A stretch of DNA of 64,000 nucleotides from Alcanivorax nanhaiticus (GTDB lineage: Bacteria; Pseudomonadota; Gammaproteobacteria; Pseudomonadales; Alcanivoracaceae), in contig NZ_ARXV01000001.1 in assembly GCF_000756665.1 (NCBI RefSeq), positions 124,001-188,000 of the forward strand, read 5' to 3'. Position numbers and translations under genes: made by a program. Numbering within the stretch: position 1 is the first letter of the stretch; the number at the start of each line of letters is the position of its first letter. This document shows, piece after piece, positions 27,075-36,194 of this stretch. The notes under the pieces are model-generated. The model did no database searches. It was not told the DNA's origin and was given only the letters and a program-made list of their open reading frames with translations.

Positions 27075-27719
27075 CTAAATCAATCCGCTCACTTGTTTTG
27101 CCGCCTCAGCAATGAGTTCCTCTTGGGTGCGGCCACTGCGCTTCAGCGGCTTGAAATCATGATCCCCGCCTTCCAGCCAACGCACCTGAATATTGCCCGG
27201 CAACCCATAACCGCAAACCTCATCAGGCTTGCCAAACGGATCCCGTGTTCCCTGGCAAATCAACATCGGCAGTCGCAGCGATTGAAGATGCTCTGTTCTG
27301 ACATTGTCCGGTTTACCCGGTGGATGGAAAGGATACCCCAGAGCAATAACGCCTTTCACAAGCCCCCGGGCCAGAGATGGCTCGGCAGCCAACATGGAAG
27401 CCATCCGCCCGCCCATGGATTTGCCACCGATCCAGATCGGCAGGCCCATGCTTGCAGCCTGGTCGACCACTTGCTGAAAATGCGCCAGCAACTTCGGGGC
27501 ACGGTCCGGGGGAAACTTTCTGGCTTCATTCCGTCGCCGCTGCATGTAGGGAAATTCGAACCGCGCCACACAGATGCCCTGCTCCGCCACGGCTGCCGCC
27601 ATGAGCGACATGAAATCGCTGTCCATGGGGGCACCGGCTCCATGGGCAAGCAGCAGCAAAGCCCTCGGTTGCTCAGCCGCGTTAATCAAGAGATCGGGAA
27701 GATCTGAAGTCAGGCTCAT
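27075..27719 (-). CDS. Alpha/beta hydrolase (KANL3/Tex30-like)
   Basis: 214 aa with LLLAHGAGAPMDS at the start, the nucleophile in GGKSMGGRMAS, Asp in CQGTRDPFG and His in GGDHDFKP, so the full Ser-Asp-His triad is present. This matches the dienelactone-hydrolase-like Tex30/KANL3 family, whose bacterial members have no proven substrate. The ATG overlaps the TetR stop (ATGA): third gene of the SDR-TetR-hydrolase operon. Confidence 0.85.
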   Translation of the reverse strand: MSLTSDLPDLLINAAEQPRALLLLAHGAGAPMDSDFMSLMAAAVAEQGICVARFEFPYMQRRRNEARKFPPDRAPKLLAHFQQVVDQAASMGLPIWIGGKSMGGRMASMLAAEPSLARGLVKGVIALGYPFHPPGKPDNVRTEHLQSLRLPMLICQGTRDPFGKPDEVCGYGLPGNIQVRWLEGGDHDFKPLKRSGRTQEELIAEAAKQVSGLI

Positions 27720-28336
27720 CGACTTGCGGCCTCCAACGCCTTGAGTTGTGCTCTCAGTGCATCAGCAAATTCCACACGAAATACATCCAGCGGTGGGGCA
27801 TTTAGCAATTTATTAATCACCGGGGCAGGATGACTAACCGCCCAGCAACCAATAATGGCCTGCTGTATCTGAAGTAAAAAACCGCCGATTTTATCAGGGG
27901 GAAAAGGAGAGTGTTCCTGCAAACGCTGCCCCAATACCGCAAAGTGCTGGAGCAGGGTTAACTTGAATGTGCGAGCCTGCCCCACATCCAGGTTCTGCTC
28001 CAGCACCGAGTGCAGGATCGCAGTGAGGCGGCAGAATAACGAACGTGACACCAACACATCCGCAAGCGCCTCCCACAGGGGCAACGCCTTGTTCAGCTCA
28101 CCCTCAGCCAGCGCTTCAAGTTCGTTGAGGTACAATTCCAGAAACAGGGCTTCCTTGGAAGGAAAGTAACGATACAAGGCGGCCTTGGTGACACCGGCCT
28201 GTCTTGCTATATCCGTCAACGCGATGGATTCAAACCGCTGCCGGCTGAAAAAATCCGCCGCCGCCAGCAGGATATGGGCACGGCGCTCGGCCTTTTGTTG
28301 CGGTGAGCGCGCTCGCTGAAACTGACAGGACTTCAC
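27716..28336 (-). CDS. TetR-family transcriptional regulator
   Basis: 206 aa. The N-terminal HTH is ILLAAADFFSRQRFESIALTDIARQAGVTKAALYRYFPSKEALF (quoted here only as family signature: ADIARQAGVTKAALYRYF-like). The C-terminal ligand domain is unassigned. It starts with GTG overlapping the SDR stop (GTGA) and ends overlapping the hydrolase start (ATGA), so it is translated in the middle of the operon and probably autoregulates it. No operator could be picked out with confidence. Confidence 0.88.
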   Translation of the reverse strand: MKSCQFQRARSPQQKAERRAHILLAAADFFSRQRFESIALTDIARQAGVTKAALYRYFPSKEALFLELYLNELEALAEGELNKALPLWEALADVLVSRSLFCRLTAILHSVLEQNLDVGQARTFKLTLLQHFAVLGQRLQEHSPFPPDKIGGFLLQIQQAIIGCWAVSHPAPVINKLLNAPPLDVFRVEFADALRAQLKALEAASR

Positions 28337-29109
28337 GCCTGCAGCATCCCAGCCAGGCGGCGAGTCACCACCCGTGGCGACAGTTTCCCAAGCCAGATCA
28401 TCAACAGATTCTTCAACCCAGGGATGACGATTGCTCGCCGGCGACTTGCCAGCGCCTTGCGGACCACCGCTTCAGTGGTCATGGTGCCAGCCTTGAATAA
28501 CAAGGTGTCGCTCATATTCGCCTCACTGGCGAACTCGGAATCCGTCGCACCAGGGCAAAGTGCACTCACCGCCACACCGGTTCGCTTGAGCTCTTCGTGC
28601 AAGGCTTCCGAGAAAGACAACACGAATGCCTTGCTGGCGTAGTACACCGCCATATTCGGCCCCGCCTGAAAGGCCGCAGTGGACGCCACGTTGATCACAA
28701 AACTGTTGGCGCTCTCTTTCAGGGCCGGCAACAAACGCCAGGTCAGATCCACCAGTGAAGTGACATTGACCTGGATCATGTCGAGCTGGCGTTGCAGCGG
28801 CAAGTCTTGCACCGTCCCCCGGTCGCCAAAGCCGGCATTGTTAATCAGCCCTGTCACCTGTATCTGCTGTGCCTGCAAAGCAGCAACCAGGGACTCGGCA
28901 GCATCTGACTTGGACAGATCTGAAGCAATACAGGCGACTCGAATGTTGTGCCTGGCCTGAAGCTCACTGGCAAGCGCTTCCAGACGATCCAGACGCCTTG
29001 CCACCAGCACCAGATGATGCCCCGCCATCGCTAACTGCCGGGCAAACTCTTCACCAATACCGGCACTGGCACCAGTCACCAGAACCGCTCTGAGGGGGGT
29101 AGCGTCCAT
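28333..29109 (-). CDS. Short-chain dehydrogenase/reductase
   Basis: 258 aa classical SDR: cofactor motif VTGASAGIGEEFA, NNAG in LINNAGFGDRG, catalytic Ser in NVASTAAF and YYASK. ARRLDRLEALA after beta2 suggests NADP preference. The C-terminal hydrophobic helix (LKNLLMIWLGKL) suggests membrane association and a lipid-like substrate. The start is the ATG at 29109 with GGAG; an upstream TTG was rejected. First gene of the SDR-TetR-hydrolase operon. Confidence 0.88.
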   Translation of the reverse strand: MDATPLRAVLVTGASAGIGEEFARQLAMAGHHLVLVARRLDRLEALASELQARHNIRVACIASDLSKSDAAESLVAALQAQQIQVTGLINNAGFGDRGTVQDLPLQRQLDMIQVNVTSLVDLTWRLLPALKESANSFVINVASTAAFQAGPNMAVYYASKAFVLSFSEALHEELKRTGVAVSALCPGATDSEFASEANMSDTLLFKAGTMTTEAVVRKALASRRRAIVIPGLKNLLMIWLGKLSPRVVTRRLAGMLQA

Positions 29110-29226
29110 TTCTCTCTCCGAATCTGTCGCCGTCAATCAAGGAGCCTCTGAATAGCCCCTTAAGTAACCATGGGTCACCAAAATAACAGGCGTGCCGATA
29201 AAGGGAAATGCTCCGGCGATGTTTTG

Positions 29227-30297
29227 TCACAATCCGCCCGGGTTTTCTGTCTCTGGCAAACCCGCCCAAAGCGCCAACTGCCCATGAGGCCCAGGAGGAA
29301 CAAAGCCCTGGGTATCCAGTGCCAATGACTCCCTTGACGATAAACCGGCAGCCCGGCAGGCATTCTCAAAGCGCTGCTTCAGCAGGTGAGCCCAAGCCCC
29401 CTGCCCACTTTGGCGATGATGCCAACGGCTATCGTAGATAGCACCGCCATGCAGATCCCTCATCACCGACATGACTTTCTCGGCCCGATCCGGGTAATAC
29501 TCATCGAGCCATTCTTGCCAAAGGGGGCCGACTTCATGGGGCAGCCTCAGCACCACATAGCCCGCGTGCTCGGCTCCCGCCTGGGCAATCTGACCAACGA
29601 TGTCCTCCAGTTCGTGATCGTTGATAAAGGGGATCACGGGAGCCACCAGTACCGATACCGGCACACCGGCGCGGCTGAGTTCGCGAATCGCCCGCAGCCG
29701 TTCCTTGCCGCCACTTGCCCGTGGCTCAAGCTGGGCCTTGAGCCGGTTATCCAATGTCGTCACTGAAACGGTCACTGAAGCACGCCCGGCCCTCGCCATC
29801 GGTGCGATCAAATCCAGATCCCGTAAAACCAGGGTACTTTTGGTAATCAGACTGAACGGATGCTGACAATCCGCCAGCACCTGTATCAACTCCCTGGTCA
29901 GCCGCCGCTCCCGCTCAGCCGGTTGATATGGGTCCGTGGCGGTGCCCAACACCACCGGCTGGCAACGATAACCCGGCTTGCGCAAACTGTCCCTCAGCAC
30001 TTCCGCGGCGTTCTCCTTGCAGAAGATTTCCGTTTCGAAATCCTGACCAGGCGACAGGTCTACATAGGCATGATTGGGGCGGGCATAGCAGTAAATGCAG
30101 CCATGCTCACAGCCCCGATACGGATTGATACTCTGTGCAAAAGGCAGGTCCGGGCTGCGGTTGGTCATGATGATGCTTTTCGCCACCTCCCGGTGGTAGC
30201 GGGTGGGACGATTGACCGGACCCTCATCCAGATCGCTGTGAGAAACAGCAAAGCGGCCCGGCATCTGGCTGAGCGTCCCCCGATTGACAGCAGGCAT
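29227..30297 (-). CDS. PA0069-type radical SAM protein, likely SOS-regulated
   Basis: About 356 aa. The radical SAM cluster motif CEHGCIYCYARP (CxxxCxxC) follows INPYRG, and LGTATDPYQPAE is typical of the PA0069/SplB-like group. The reaction is unknown; kinship with spore photoproduct lyase suggests nucleic-acid repair. The ATG at 30297 has AGGAG; a GTG at 30303 is an alternative. A perfect LexA box lies 18 bp upstream. From memory, the P. aeruginosa homologue has been listed in the LexA regulon, which fits but was not checked. Confidence 0.88.
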   Translation of the reverse strand: MPAVNRGTLSQMPGRFAVSHSDLDEGPVNRPTRYHREVAKSIIMTNRSPDLPFAQSINPYRGCEHGCIYCYARPNHAYVDLSPGQDFETEIFCKENAAEVLRDSLRKPGYRCQPVVLGTATDPYQPAERERRLTRELIQVLADCQHPFSLITKSTLVLRDLDLIAPMARAGRASVTVSVTTLDNRLKAQLEPRASGGKERLRAIRELSRAGVPVSVLVAPVIPFINDHELEDIVGQIAQAGAEHAGYVVLRLPHEVGPLWQEWLDEYYPDRAEKVMSVMRDLHGGAIYDSRWHHRQSGQGAWAHLLKQRFENACRAAGLSSRESLALDTQGFVPPGPHGQLALWAGLPETENPGGL

Positions 30298-30314
30298 ACC
30301 CACTCCTGTTGATA

Positions 30315-30334
30315 CACTGTTCTTATGGACAGTA
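30315..30334 (-). promoter_or_regulatory. LexA (SOS) box upstream of the radical SAM gene
   Basis: On the minus strand, TACTGTCCATAAGAACAGTG, matching CTGT-N8-ACAG exactly (30317-30332 on plus). It is nearly identical over the left half to the umuDC box (TACTGTCCATA). Its position just before the RBS suits repression. Confidence 0.88.
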
Positions 30335-30412
30335 TATCAACAGGAGTTTCAACTCAATGGTTTTCGCCGCGCGAAGGCAGATTCGATCAACAAGAAGCCG
30401 CGATTCGTTCCG

Positions 30413-33400
30413 TTACAAAAGCCGCAACTTGCGCAGCTCGCGCACCCCCACGGCCAGGGTCATGAAATCATGATGGCTGTCCGTGCGCAGCGCCTGCAGC
30501 CGGTGAATACCGAATGCGATTTTATTCTGGGCACTGTCTTTCCAGTGCAGAAAACGCTCCTCTGCGGTCTCCCCCGGATGCTCCAGAACCTTGGCGGCCA
30601 CCTGACGATGCAACCGGTAAGTATCTTCACGCAGATTGGCCCGGGCCAGCGCTTGCCATTTACCATTCACTTTCAAGTCGATAATCGCCGACAGCAACCA
30701 GAGAATATTCAGCTGATCGCCAATGATAAAATATACCTGCGCCGCCAATTGCATAGGCACCTGGGCCAGGGAGGCAAGCTCGACAATATCCGGCGCGCAG
30801 CCCAGTACCATGGTATTGGCCAATACCCGGGCTTCCTGCTCCGGAACACCATCCTCCCCCATACCAGCCACCGCCTGCTGCCATTCCTCAAGATAACTAC
30901 CCGGCAGAATATCCGGCAGCAGCTGTTCCAGTTCGGCTATCGGTTGGCTGAAACGGCTGACCGCCTCTGCCACCGGACGCCGCCCCCACTTATAAAACAA
31001 CAACCAGGTGGTCATGTGCTTGAGCAAGCCAATGACCCGACCATACAACCTCAGCTGCACCTGACTATCGACAACACTGTCCAGTCTATCCACGGTAGCC
31101 CAGTACACATCGCTATCAAACACAGCGTGCGCCATGGCGTAGGCCTTCACCAGGCGATGTAACGACAGGCCATGCTCATCTGAAAAGCGGTGTACAAAAG
31201 CAAAGCCCATGCGGTTGACCACCGCATTGGCCAATACCGTGGCGATCAACTCGCGACGCAATCCGTGATGTAGCAACGCATCCGAATAGCGCTCCACTAA
31301 TGCGGGCGGGAAATACCCCAGTACATCGCGATCAAAGAACGGGTCATCGGGTACATCCGAGGCCAGCAAGGCATCGAACAGGGCATTTTTGGTATAGGAC
31401 AGCAGCACCGATAACTCCGGACGGGTCAGCCCCTTGCCACGGGTACGGCGCTCAGTCAGGCTTTCGTCATCAGGCAGAAATTCCACCGCCCGTGTCAGCG
31501 CATCCTGGCGTTCCAGCATGCGTAAATGATTAGCGTGTTCCTCCAGGCGACTGGCCGCATCGTACTCCAGCAAACTCAACGCCAGGCTCTGTACGTAGTT
31601 ATCACGCAAAACCGCATCCGCCACATCATCGGTCATGCTCTCCAGCAGAGGATCACGCTCATCGTGGGTCAGGGTGTTGGCCTGCAACATCTGGTTAAGC
31701 GGGATTTTGATATTCACTTCCCGGTCAGAGCTATGCACGCCCCCCGAGTTATCGATGGCGTCGGTATTGATGCGTCCACCATGCAGGGCAAACTCTACCC
31801 GGCCAAGCTGGGTAAGCCCCAGATTACCGCCCTCGCCCACCACCTGGCAGCGCAACTCACGACCATTGATACGAATCGCATCATTGGCCCGGTCTCCTAC
31901 CTGGGCCGGGCTCTCATTGCTGCCTTTGACGTAAGTGCCAATCCCGCCGTTCCAGAGCAATTCCACCGGCGCTTTGAGGATGGCGCGAATCAGTTCAGCT
32001 GGCGTCAGGCTGGCCTGTTCAATCCCCAATGCCTCACAGGCTTGCTCACTGAGACGAATGTTCTTGGCCGAACGGGAATACACCTCCGCCCCTTCAGAAA
32101 GACACGTCCTGTCAAAGTCATCCCATGTCGCCCCACGGGTCGTAAAGAGTCGCTGCCGTTCACGAAAGGTACTCGCCGGATCCGGATTCGGATCGATGAA
32201 GATATGTAGATGATTAAATGCCGCCACCAGCCGGATCTGCTCTGACAGCAGCATACCGTTGCCAAATACGTCCCCGCCCATGTCACCAATACCCACCACG
32301 GTGAAGGGCTCGCGCTGAATATCCTTGCCCATTTCCCGAAAGTGGCGCTTCACGCTTTCCCAGGCTCCCCGTGCGGTGATGCCCATCTTCTTGTGGTCAT
32401 ACCCCACGCTCCCGCCGGAGGCAAAGGCATCACCCAGCCAGAAGCCATAGTCTTGCGCCAACCCATTGGCGATATCAGAAAATGTGGCTGTACCTTTGTC
32501 GGCCGCCACCACCAAGTAGGGATCATCACTGTCATGACGCACCACCGAGGGTGGAGCCACTACGGTATCGCCCTCACGATTATCGGTGATGTCCAGCAGA
32601 CCACGGATAAACTGCTGGTAACAGGCCACTCCCTGCTCCTGCCAGGCATCACGCTCGGCTGGATTCCCTTGCTTCACCACAAAACCGCCTTTCGCACCCA
32701 CCGGTACAATAATGGCGTTCTTGACCATCTGCGCCTTCACCAGGCCAAGCACTTCCGTGCGAAAGTCTTCCCGACGATCCGACCAGCGCAAACCACCACG
32801 GGCCACCGGGCCTCCGCGCAGATGAATACCTTCCATCTGCGGGGAATACACGAAGGTTTCAAACATAGGTAACGGAGGGGGCAGTTCCGCCACCTTGGTC
32901 GGATCCAGTTTGAGGCTCACATAAGTCTTGCTGTGCCCTTCTTCATCCGGCTGATAAAAATTGGTGCGCAGCCCTGCTCTCACCACACTCAGGAAGGCTC
33001 TAAGTACCCGGTCACCATCCAGAGAGGCGACCTGGTCCAGCTCATGATCCAGTGCCTGGGCTAACGCCATTCCTTCCTGCTGCCGCTGTGTATCCTTCGC
33101 ACCGGGCTCAAAACGGTTCTCGAATAACTGCACCAGCAACCGGGCGATCGACGCATGGTCCGCCAGCAACTGTTCCATATACCCTTGTGAAAAAGGCAGC
33201 TCGGTCTGCACCAGATAACGGGTCAGGGTCCGCAGGCACACAATCTGCCGAGCATTCAGCCCCGCCAGCAACACCAATCGATGCAGGCCGTCATTCTCGG
33301 TCTGTCCCTGCCAGCAGGCGAGGAAGGCCTCTTCGAAGAAACGCTTCTGCTGCACCGGCCCAAGCGCACAATCGCCTTTGACGCTGATGGTGAAAGACTG

Positions 33401-35212
33401 CACCCACTGATCCTTGCCTTCTCGTAGCGTAATCCGTGAGGGCTCCTGACTGATCACCCGTAATCCAAAGTTTTCCAGCAATGGCAAAATTTCGGAAAGT
33501 GCCAGCGGCTTGCCCAGGCTGAAAAGGCGCAAACAAGTGGGGCAAGCGAGACTGCCTTCTTCACTCACACACAGGCTGGGCAATACAGGCTGCTGATCCG
33601 ACAATTTGGCCAGATAATGAATATCTGCCGCCGCCTCCATCGGCGTAATCTGTTCCTGATACCCCACAGGAAAGGCGTCCGCATAGCGCATGGAAAGCGC
33701 CGCGCCCTCCTCGCCCTCTTCATGAAGAATCGCCCGTAACTGATCCGACCAGGAACGGGTCACGGTCAGCAACCGCTCCTCTACCTGGCCTTCCGTCATG
33801 CCTAACCGGGTGCCCTGGGGAATACGGATAATGCAGTGGATACGTGCCAATCCTTCACGCAGGAAATCCACCGTGCGTTCCACGGAGATACCGTTGCAGA
33901 GTCGTTTGAGCTCCTCGGTCACCTTATCCCGTAGTTCCCGGGAAAATCGCTCGCGGCTCAAGTACACCATGCAGGAATAGAAACGGCCATAACGGTCCCG
34001 ACGCATCAGCAGCCGCAGATGATGGCGATCACGCAGCGCCCGCACCCCCATGCACACATGGAATAATTCCTCTTCACTGCACTGGAATAATTCATCCCGC
34101 GGCAGCTGATAGATAATATCGCGCAGATGTTTCCCGGAATGAGAGCGCTCCGGTAACCGTGATCGCTCCAGTACATGGTTTACCTTGCGACGAATAAGCG
34201 GAATATCACGGGGTCGGTTGATATAAGCGTCCAGAGAGAACAGACCGATATAGCGATCGGTTCCTTCAACGCTGCCATCCTCCGCCAATCGCTTGATGGA
34301 AATCACATCCATGTAGTGGGGATGATGGATAGAGGAGCGCATATTGGCCTTGGTCACCACCACTAAACGCCCGTGAGCAATGTACTTGGCCATTTCTTCA
34401 TGAGGGGCGATAAACTGATCGGCATCCGCATAACGGCTACCCTCACGGGCCACCCCCAAGCCCGCATTATCATCCAGCTGAAGCTGGGTTAGCTCTCCGA
34501 CATTATGGGCATGGGACCGGGCATAACCGAGAAAGGTAAAGTGCTCTTGCTCAAGCCAGTCAATGAAGGCACAAGCCTCTGCCAGTTCATCCTGATCCCT
34601 TTCCGGGTAGTCTCTGGACAGGTTATCCCGGGTTGCCTTGAGGCGATCCAGCATGGCGTGATAATCACTCACCACCACCCGCAATTCGCCCAGCACCAGG
34701 GCAAGCTGCTCCCGTAGTGCCTCGTATTCTGCTTCGCTGGCCAGCGGCTCGAACTCTACATAAATCAGCGATTCGGCCGGATGCTCGCCATCACCGGTTC
34801 CGTCTATTTGGAGAATCTGCCCCTCGTCATTACGGCGAAGGCGCAATACCGGGTGAATCGTCCAGTCGATAGCGGTGTGCGCATCGCGCACTGCCATGGC
34901 CACCGAATCCACCAGAAACGGCATGTCATCGGTGAGCGTGCGCAGGCAGGCCATCTCTCCCGCTCGTGCTGGAGGGCAGATTTCGATCAGTAGATCCTGG
35001 TCGCGACGGCAAGCCAGCTGCCAATGATCACGGGCCATCTGGAAGAGTTGTTCAGGGGTACGGGCATTCAGCGCCGCATGGCTGGCGGTTTCAAAATAGG
35101 CAGAAAGGAAACTGCGAAACAGGGGCTGCTCTTCACTCGGAATCTGGACCGACAGCATTCGTTCCAGCTGGGCCAGCAACAGCGTCTGACGTTGGGAGAT
35201 GTCATCCTGCAT
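30413..35212 (-). CDS. gdhB: NAD-specific glutamate dehydrogenase, large GdhB type
   Basis: 1599-aa protein of the about 180-kDa class (L_GDH/Bac_GDH), which catabolises glutamate to 2-oxoglutarate and ammonia using NAD. The long N-terminal regulatory region includes FLVDSVAMAVRDAHTAIDW and ACT-like parts. The catalytic part has GGPVARGGLRWSDRREDFRTE (in pieces), then the substrate lysine in VPVGAKGGFV, and VGIGDMGGDVFGNGML for NAD. Length is typical of Pseudomonas-like GdhB. GGAGG precedes the ATG. Monocistronic. Confidence 0.95.
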   Translation of the reverse strand: MQDDISQRQTLLLAQLERMLSVQIPSEEQPLFRSFLSAYFETASHAALNARTPEQLFQMARDHWQLACRRDQDLLIEICPPARAGEMACLRTLTDDMPFLVDSVAMAVRDAHTAIDWTIHPVLRLRRNDEGQILQIDGTGDGEHPAESLIYVEFEPLASEAEYEALREQLALVLGELRVVVSDYHAMLDRLKATRDNLSRDYPERDQDELAEACAFIDWLEQEHFTFLGYARSHAHNVGELTQLQLDDNAGLGVAREGSRYADADQFIAPHEEMAKYIAHGRLVVVTKANMRSSIHHPHYMDVISIKRLAEDGSVEGTDRYIGLFSLDAYINRPRDIPLIRRKVNHVLERSRLPERSHSGKHLRDIIYQLPRDELFQCSEEELFHVCMGVRALRDRHHLRLLMRRDRYGRFYSCMVYLSRERFSRELRDKVTEELKRLCNGISVERTVDFLREGLARIHCIIRIPQGTRLGMTEGQVEERLLTVTRSWSDQLRAILHEEGEEGAALSMRYADAFPVGYQEQITPMEAAADIHYLAKLSDQQPVLPSLCVSEEGSLACPTCLRLFSLGKPLALSEILPLLENFGLRVISQEPSRITLREGKDQWVQSFTISVKGDCALGPVQQKRFFEEAFLACWQGQTENDGLHRLVLLAGLNARQIVCLRTLTRYLVQTELPFSQGYMEQLLADHASIARLLVQLFENRFEPGAKDTQRQQEGMALAQALDHELDQVASLDGDRVLRAFLSVVRAGLRTNFYQPDEEGHSKTYVSLKLDPTKVAELPPPLPMFETFVYSPQMEGIHLRGGPVARGGLRWSDRREDFRTEVLGLVKAQMVKNAIIVPVGAKGGFVVKQGNPAERDAWQEQGVACYQQFIRGLLDITDNREGDTVVAPPSVVRHDSDDPYLVVAADKGTATFSDIANGLAQDYGFWLGDAFASGGSVGYDHKKMGITARGAWESVKRHFREMGKDIQREPFTVVGIGDMGGDVFGNGMLLSEQIRLVAAFNHLHIFIDPNPDPASTFRERQRLFTTRGATWDDFDRTCLSEGAEVYSRSAKNIRLSEQACEALGIEQASLTPAELIRAILKAPVELLWNGGIGTYVKGSNESPAQVGDRANDAIRINGRELRCQVVGEGGNLGLTQLGRVEFALHGGRINTDAIDNSGGVHSSDREVNIKIPLNQMLQANTLTHDERDPLLESMTDDVADAVLRDNYVQSLALSLLEYDAASRLEEHANHLRMLERQDALTRAVEFLPDDESLTERRTRGKGLTRPELSVLLSYTKNALFDALLASDVPDDPFFDRDVLGYFPPALVERYSDALLHHGLRRELIATVLANAVVNRMGFAFVHRFSDEHGLSLHRLVKAYAMAHAVFDSDVYWATVDRLDSVVDSQVQLRLYGRVIGLLKHMTTWLLFYKWGRRPVAEAVSRFSQPIAELEQLLPDILPGSYLEEWQQAVAGMGEDGVPEQEARVLANTMVLGCAPDIVELASLAQVPMQLAAQVYFIIGDQLNILWLLSAIIDLKVNGKWQALARANLREDTYRLHRQVAAKVLEHPGETAEERFLHWKDSAQNKIAFGIHRLQALRTDSHHDFMTLAVGVRELRKLRLL

Positions 35213-35585
35213 CGTATCCTCCGGCGTCGGCTAGCCAGCCAAATAACGCTTTGGCAGGCTTTACCTCACTCTATACCGGAGCCATACGGCAATACCACCC
35301 TGGCAGCTGCCATTACAGCAACGAGGCCCGATCAGGCAGGCATCAATTCAATGATCAGCAGGGCGTATCCCGATGGAGGCATCATTTTCGTGACGTTACA
35401 GGTACTGCACTCAGCACTAGCCGACAGGCAGCACAGAATTAGCGGCATCGCGGGCATAAAGGCTCAAGCTGAAGCTCACATCGGCTTCGCCTTGCCTGTC
35501 GAAAAGGGAGCCCCCTGACCGTCGAAGGCAAGACTCAAGAGCGGTACGCACCAAGAGGCGTTATTCAGAGGTTCCTAACCAGCCA
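35213..35585. other. 373-bp intergenic region upstream of gdhB
   Basis: No credible gene in either strand. It should contain the gdhB promoter. Near the left end of the DUF2288 side, 35560-35576 (minus strand) carries AGGAACCTCTGAATAA, which is repeated with few changes at 29140-29156 (AGGAGCCTCTGAATAG). Nothing else recognised. Confidence 0.5.
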
Positions 35586-35900
35586 CTATTGCAGTTGCTC
35601 CGGCTGGACCAGCACCCAAGGCATCACGACGACCGTCCACAGGGTCTGGTCTGAGTCAAACCACTGAGCAGCCTGCTCATCGGTTACCTTGTCCACCAGC
35701 CCCTTCTCTTTCCAGAGAGTGATTTGCCCGGCATTGTCTTCCGAAAAAGCCAATGCCACGTCGATCAAATCCAGCCCGGGAGCAACCGAGACCGTCTGGC
35801 CACGGGCAAAAAAGGGCAGCAGCTCCCCCCAACCAGCCTTGGCCGTCTCCTGATTCAGTTTGGCTCTGAGGATTTCACGTTCTTCGGTTTGTTCAGACAT
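35586..35900 (-). CDS. DUF2288 family protein
   Basis: 104-aa cytoplasmic protein: REILRAKLNQETAKAGWGELLPFFARG followed by VAPGLDLIDVALAFSEDN (quoted in pieces), the pattern of the uncharacterised DUF2288 family of gammaproteobacteria. The second of two adjacent ATGs has the better GGAG spacing. Single gene; role unknown. Confidence 0.82.
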   Translation of the reverse strand: MSEQTEEREILRAKLNQETAKAGWGELLPFFARGQTVSVAPGLDLIDVALAFSEDNAGQITLWKEKGLVDKVTDEQAAQWFDSDQTLWTVVVMPWVLVQPEQLQ

Positions 35901-35990
35901 CATCGGCTCCGCTTCGAATCCGGCGCATTATCGTGGCTTGGTGACAAATAGGCAAAGCGGAGGGTGTACAGGCAGGAAACTGCGAGCCAG

Positions 35991-36194
35991 CGAGAGGAGC
36001 AAAAAGAAACGCCCGTCAGTTTGGGGGCTGACGGGCGGGCTGTACCGGGCCGAAAATTGAACATCCATGTTCTATCGCGTCCTTGCGGGAGTAACTTTAG
36101 GCAATCCCCATCGGGGAGATAAGTCGACATCACCCCCAGATCCTGTAAGCCATTTGCCATAGCTGAGCGACGCCCTCGCCTACTCCCACCAGCC
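35991..36194 (-). ncRNA. Candidate structured 3' RNA downstream of the phosphatase gene, ending in a strong terminator
   Basis: On the minus strand after the PhoD-type stop come a GGCAA/TTGCC-closed region with a CCCC-GAT-GGGG hairpin, CGC-AAGGA-CGCG, and GAACATGGATGTTC. The last two have exposed GGA in hairpin loops, and ACATGGATGT matches the known CsrA/RsmA consensus. It ends at a perfect 10-bp terminator stem (36010-36019 with 36028-36037) followed by TTTCTTTTT. It may be a 3'UTR-derived small RNA or just a terminated 3' end; no family recognised. Confidence 0.4.
36001..36037 (-). terminator. Rho-independent terminator
   Basis: CGCCCGTCAG/CTGACGGGCG perfect stem, 8-nt loop, then TTTCTTTTT on the minus strand. 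It ends the transcript of the phosphatase gene or of the putative 3' RNA. Confidence 0.88.

Noticed and set aside
35230..35518. Open frame extending past the gdhB start on the plus strand
   Set aside because: Begins as antisense of gdhB, has no RBS and no recognisable protein pattern.
36060..36170. Cyclic-di-GMP (GEMM) riboswitch
   Set aside because: Some GGACGC/GCAA words recur, but their order and the stems do not match the GEMM consensus, and the region lies 3' of a gene rather than 5'.
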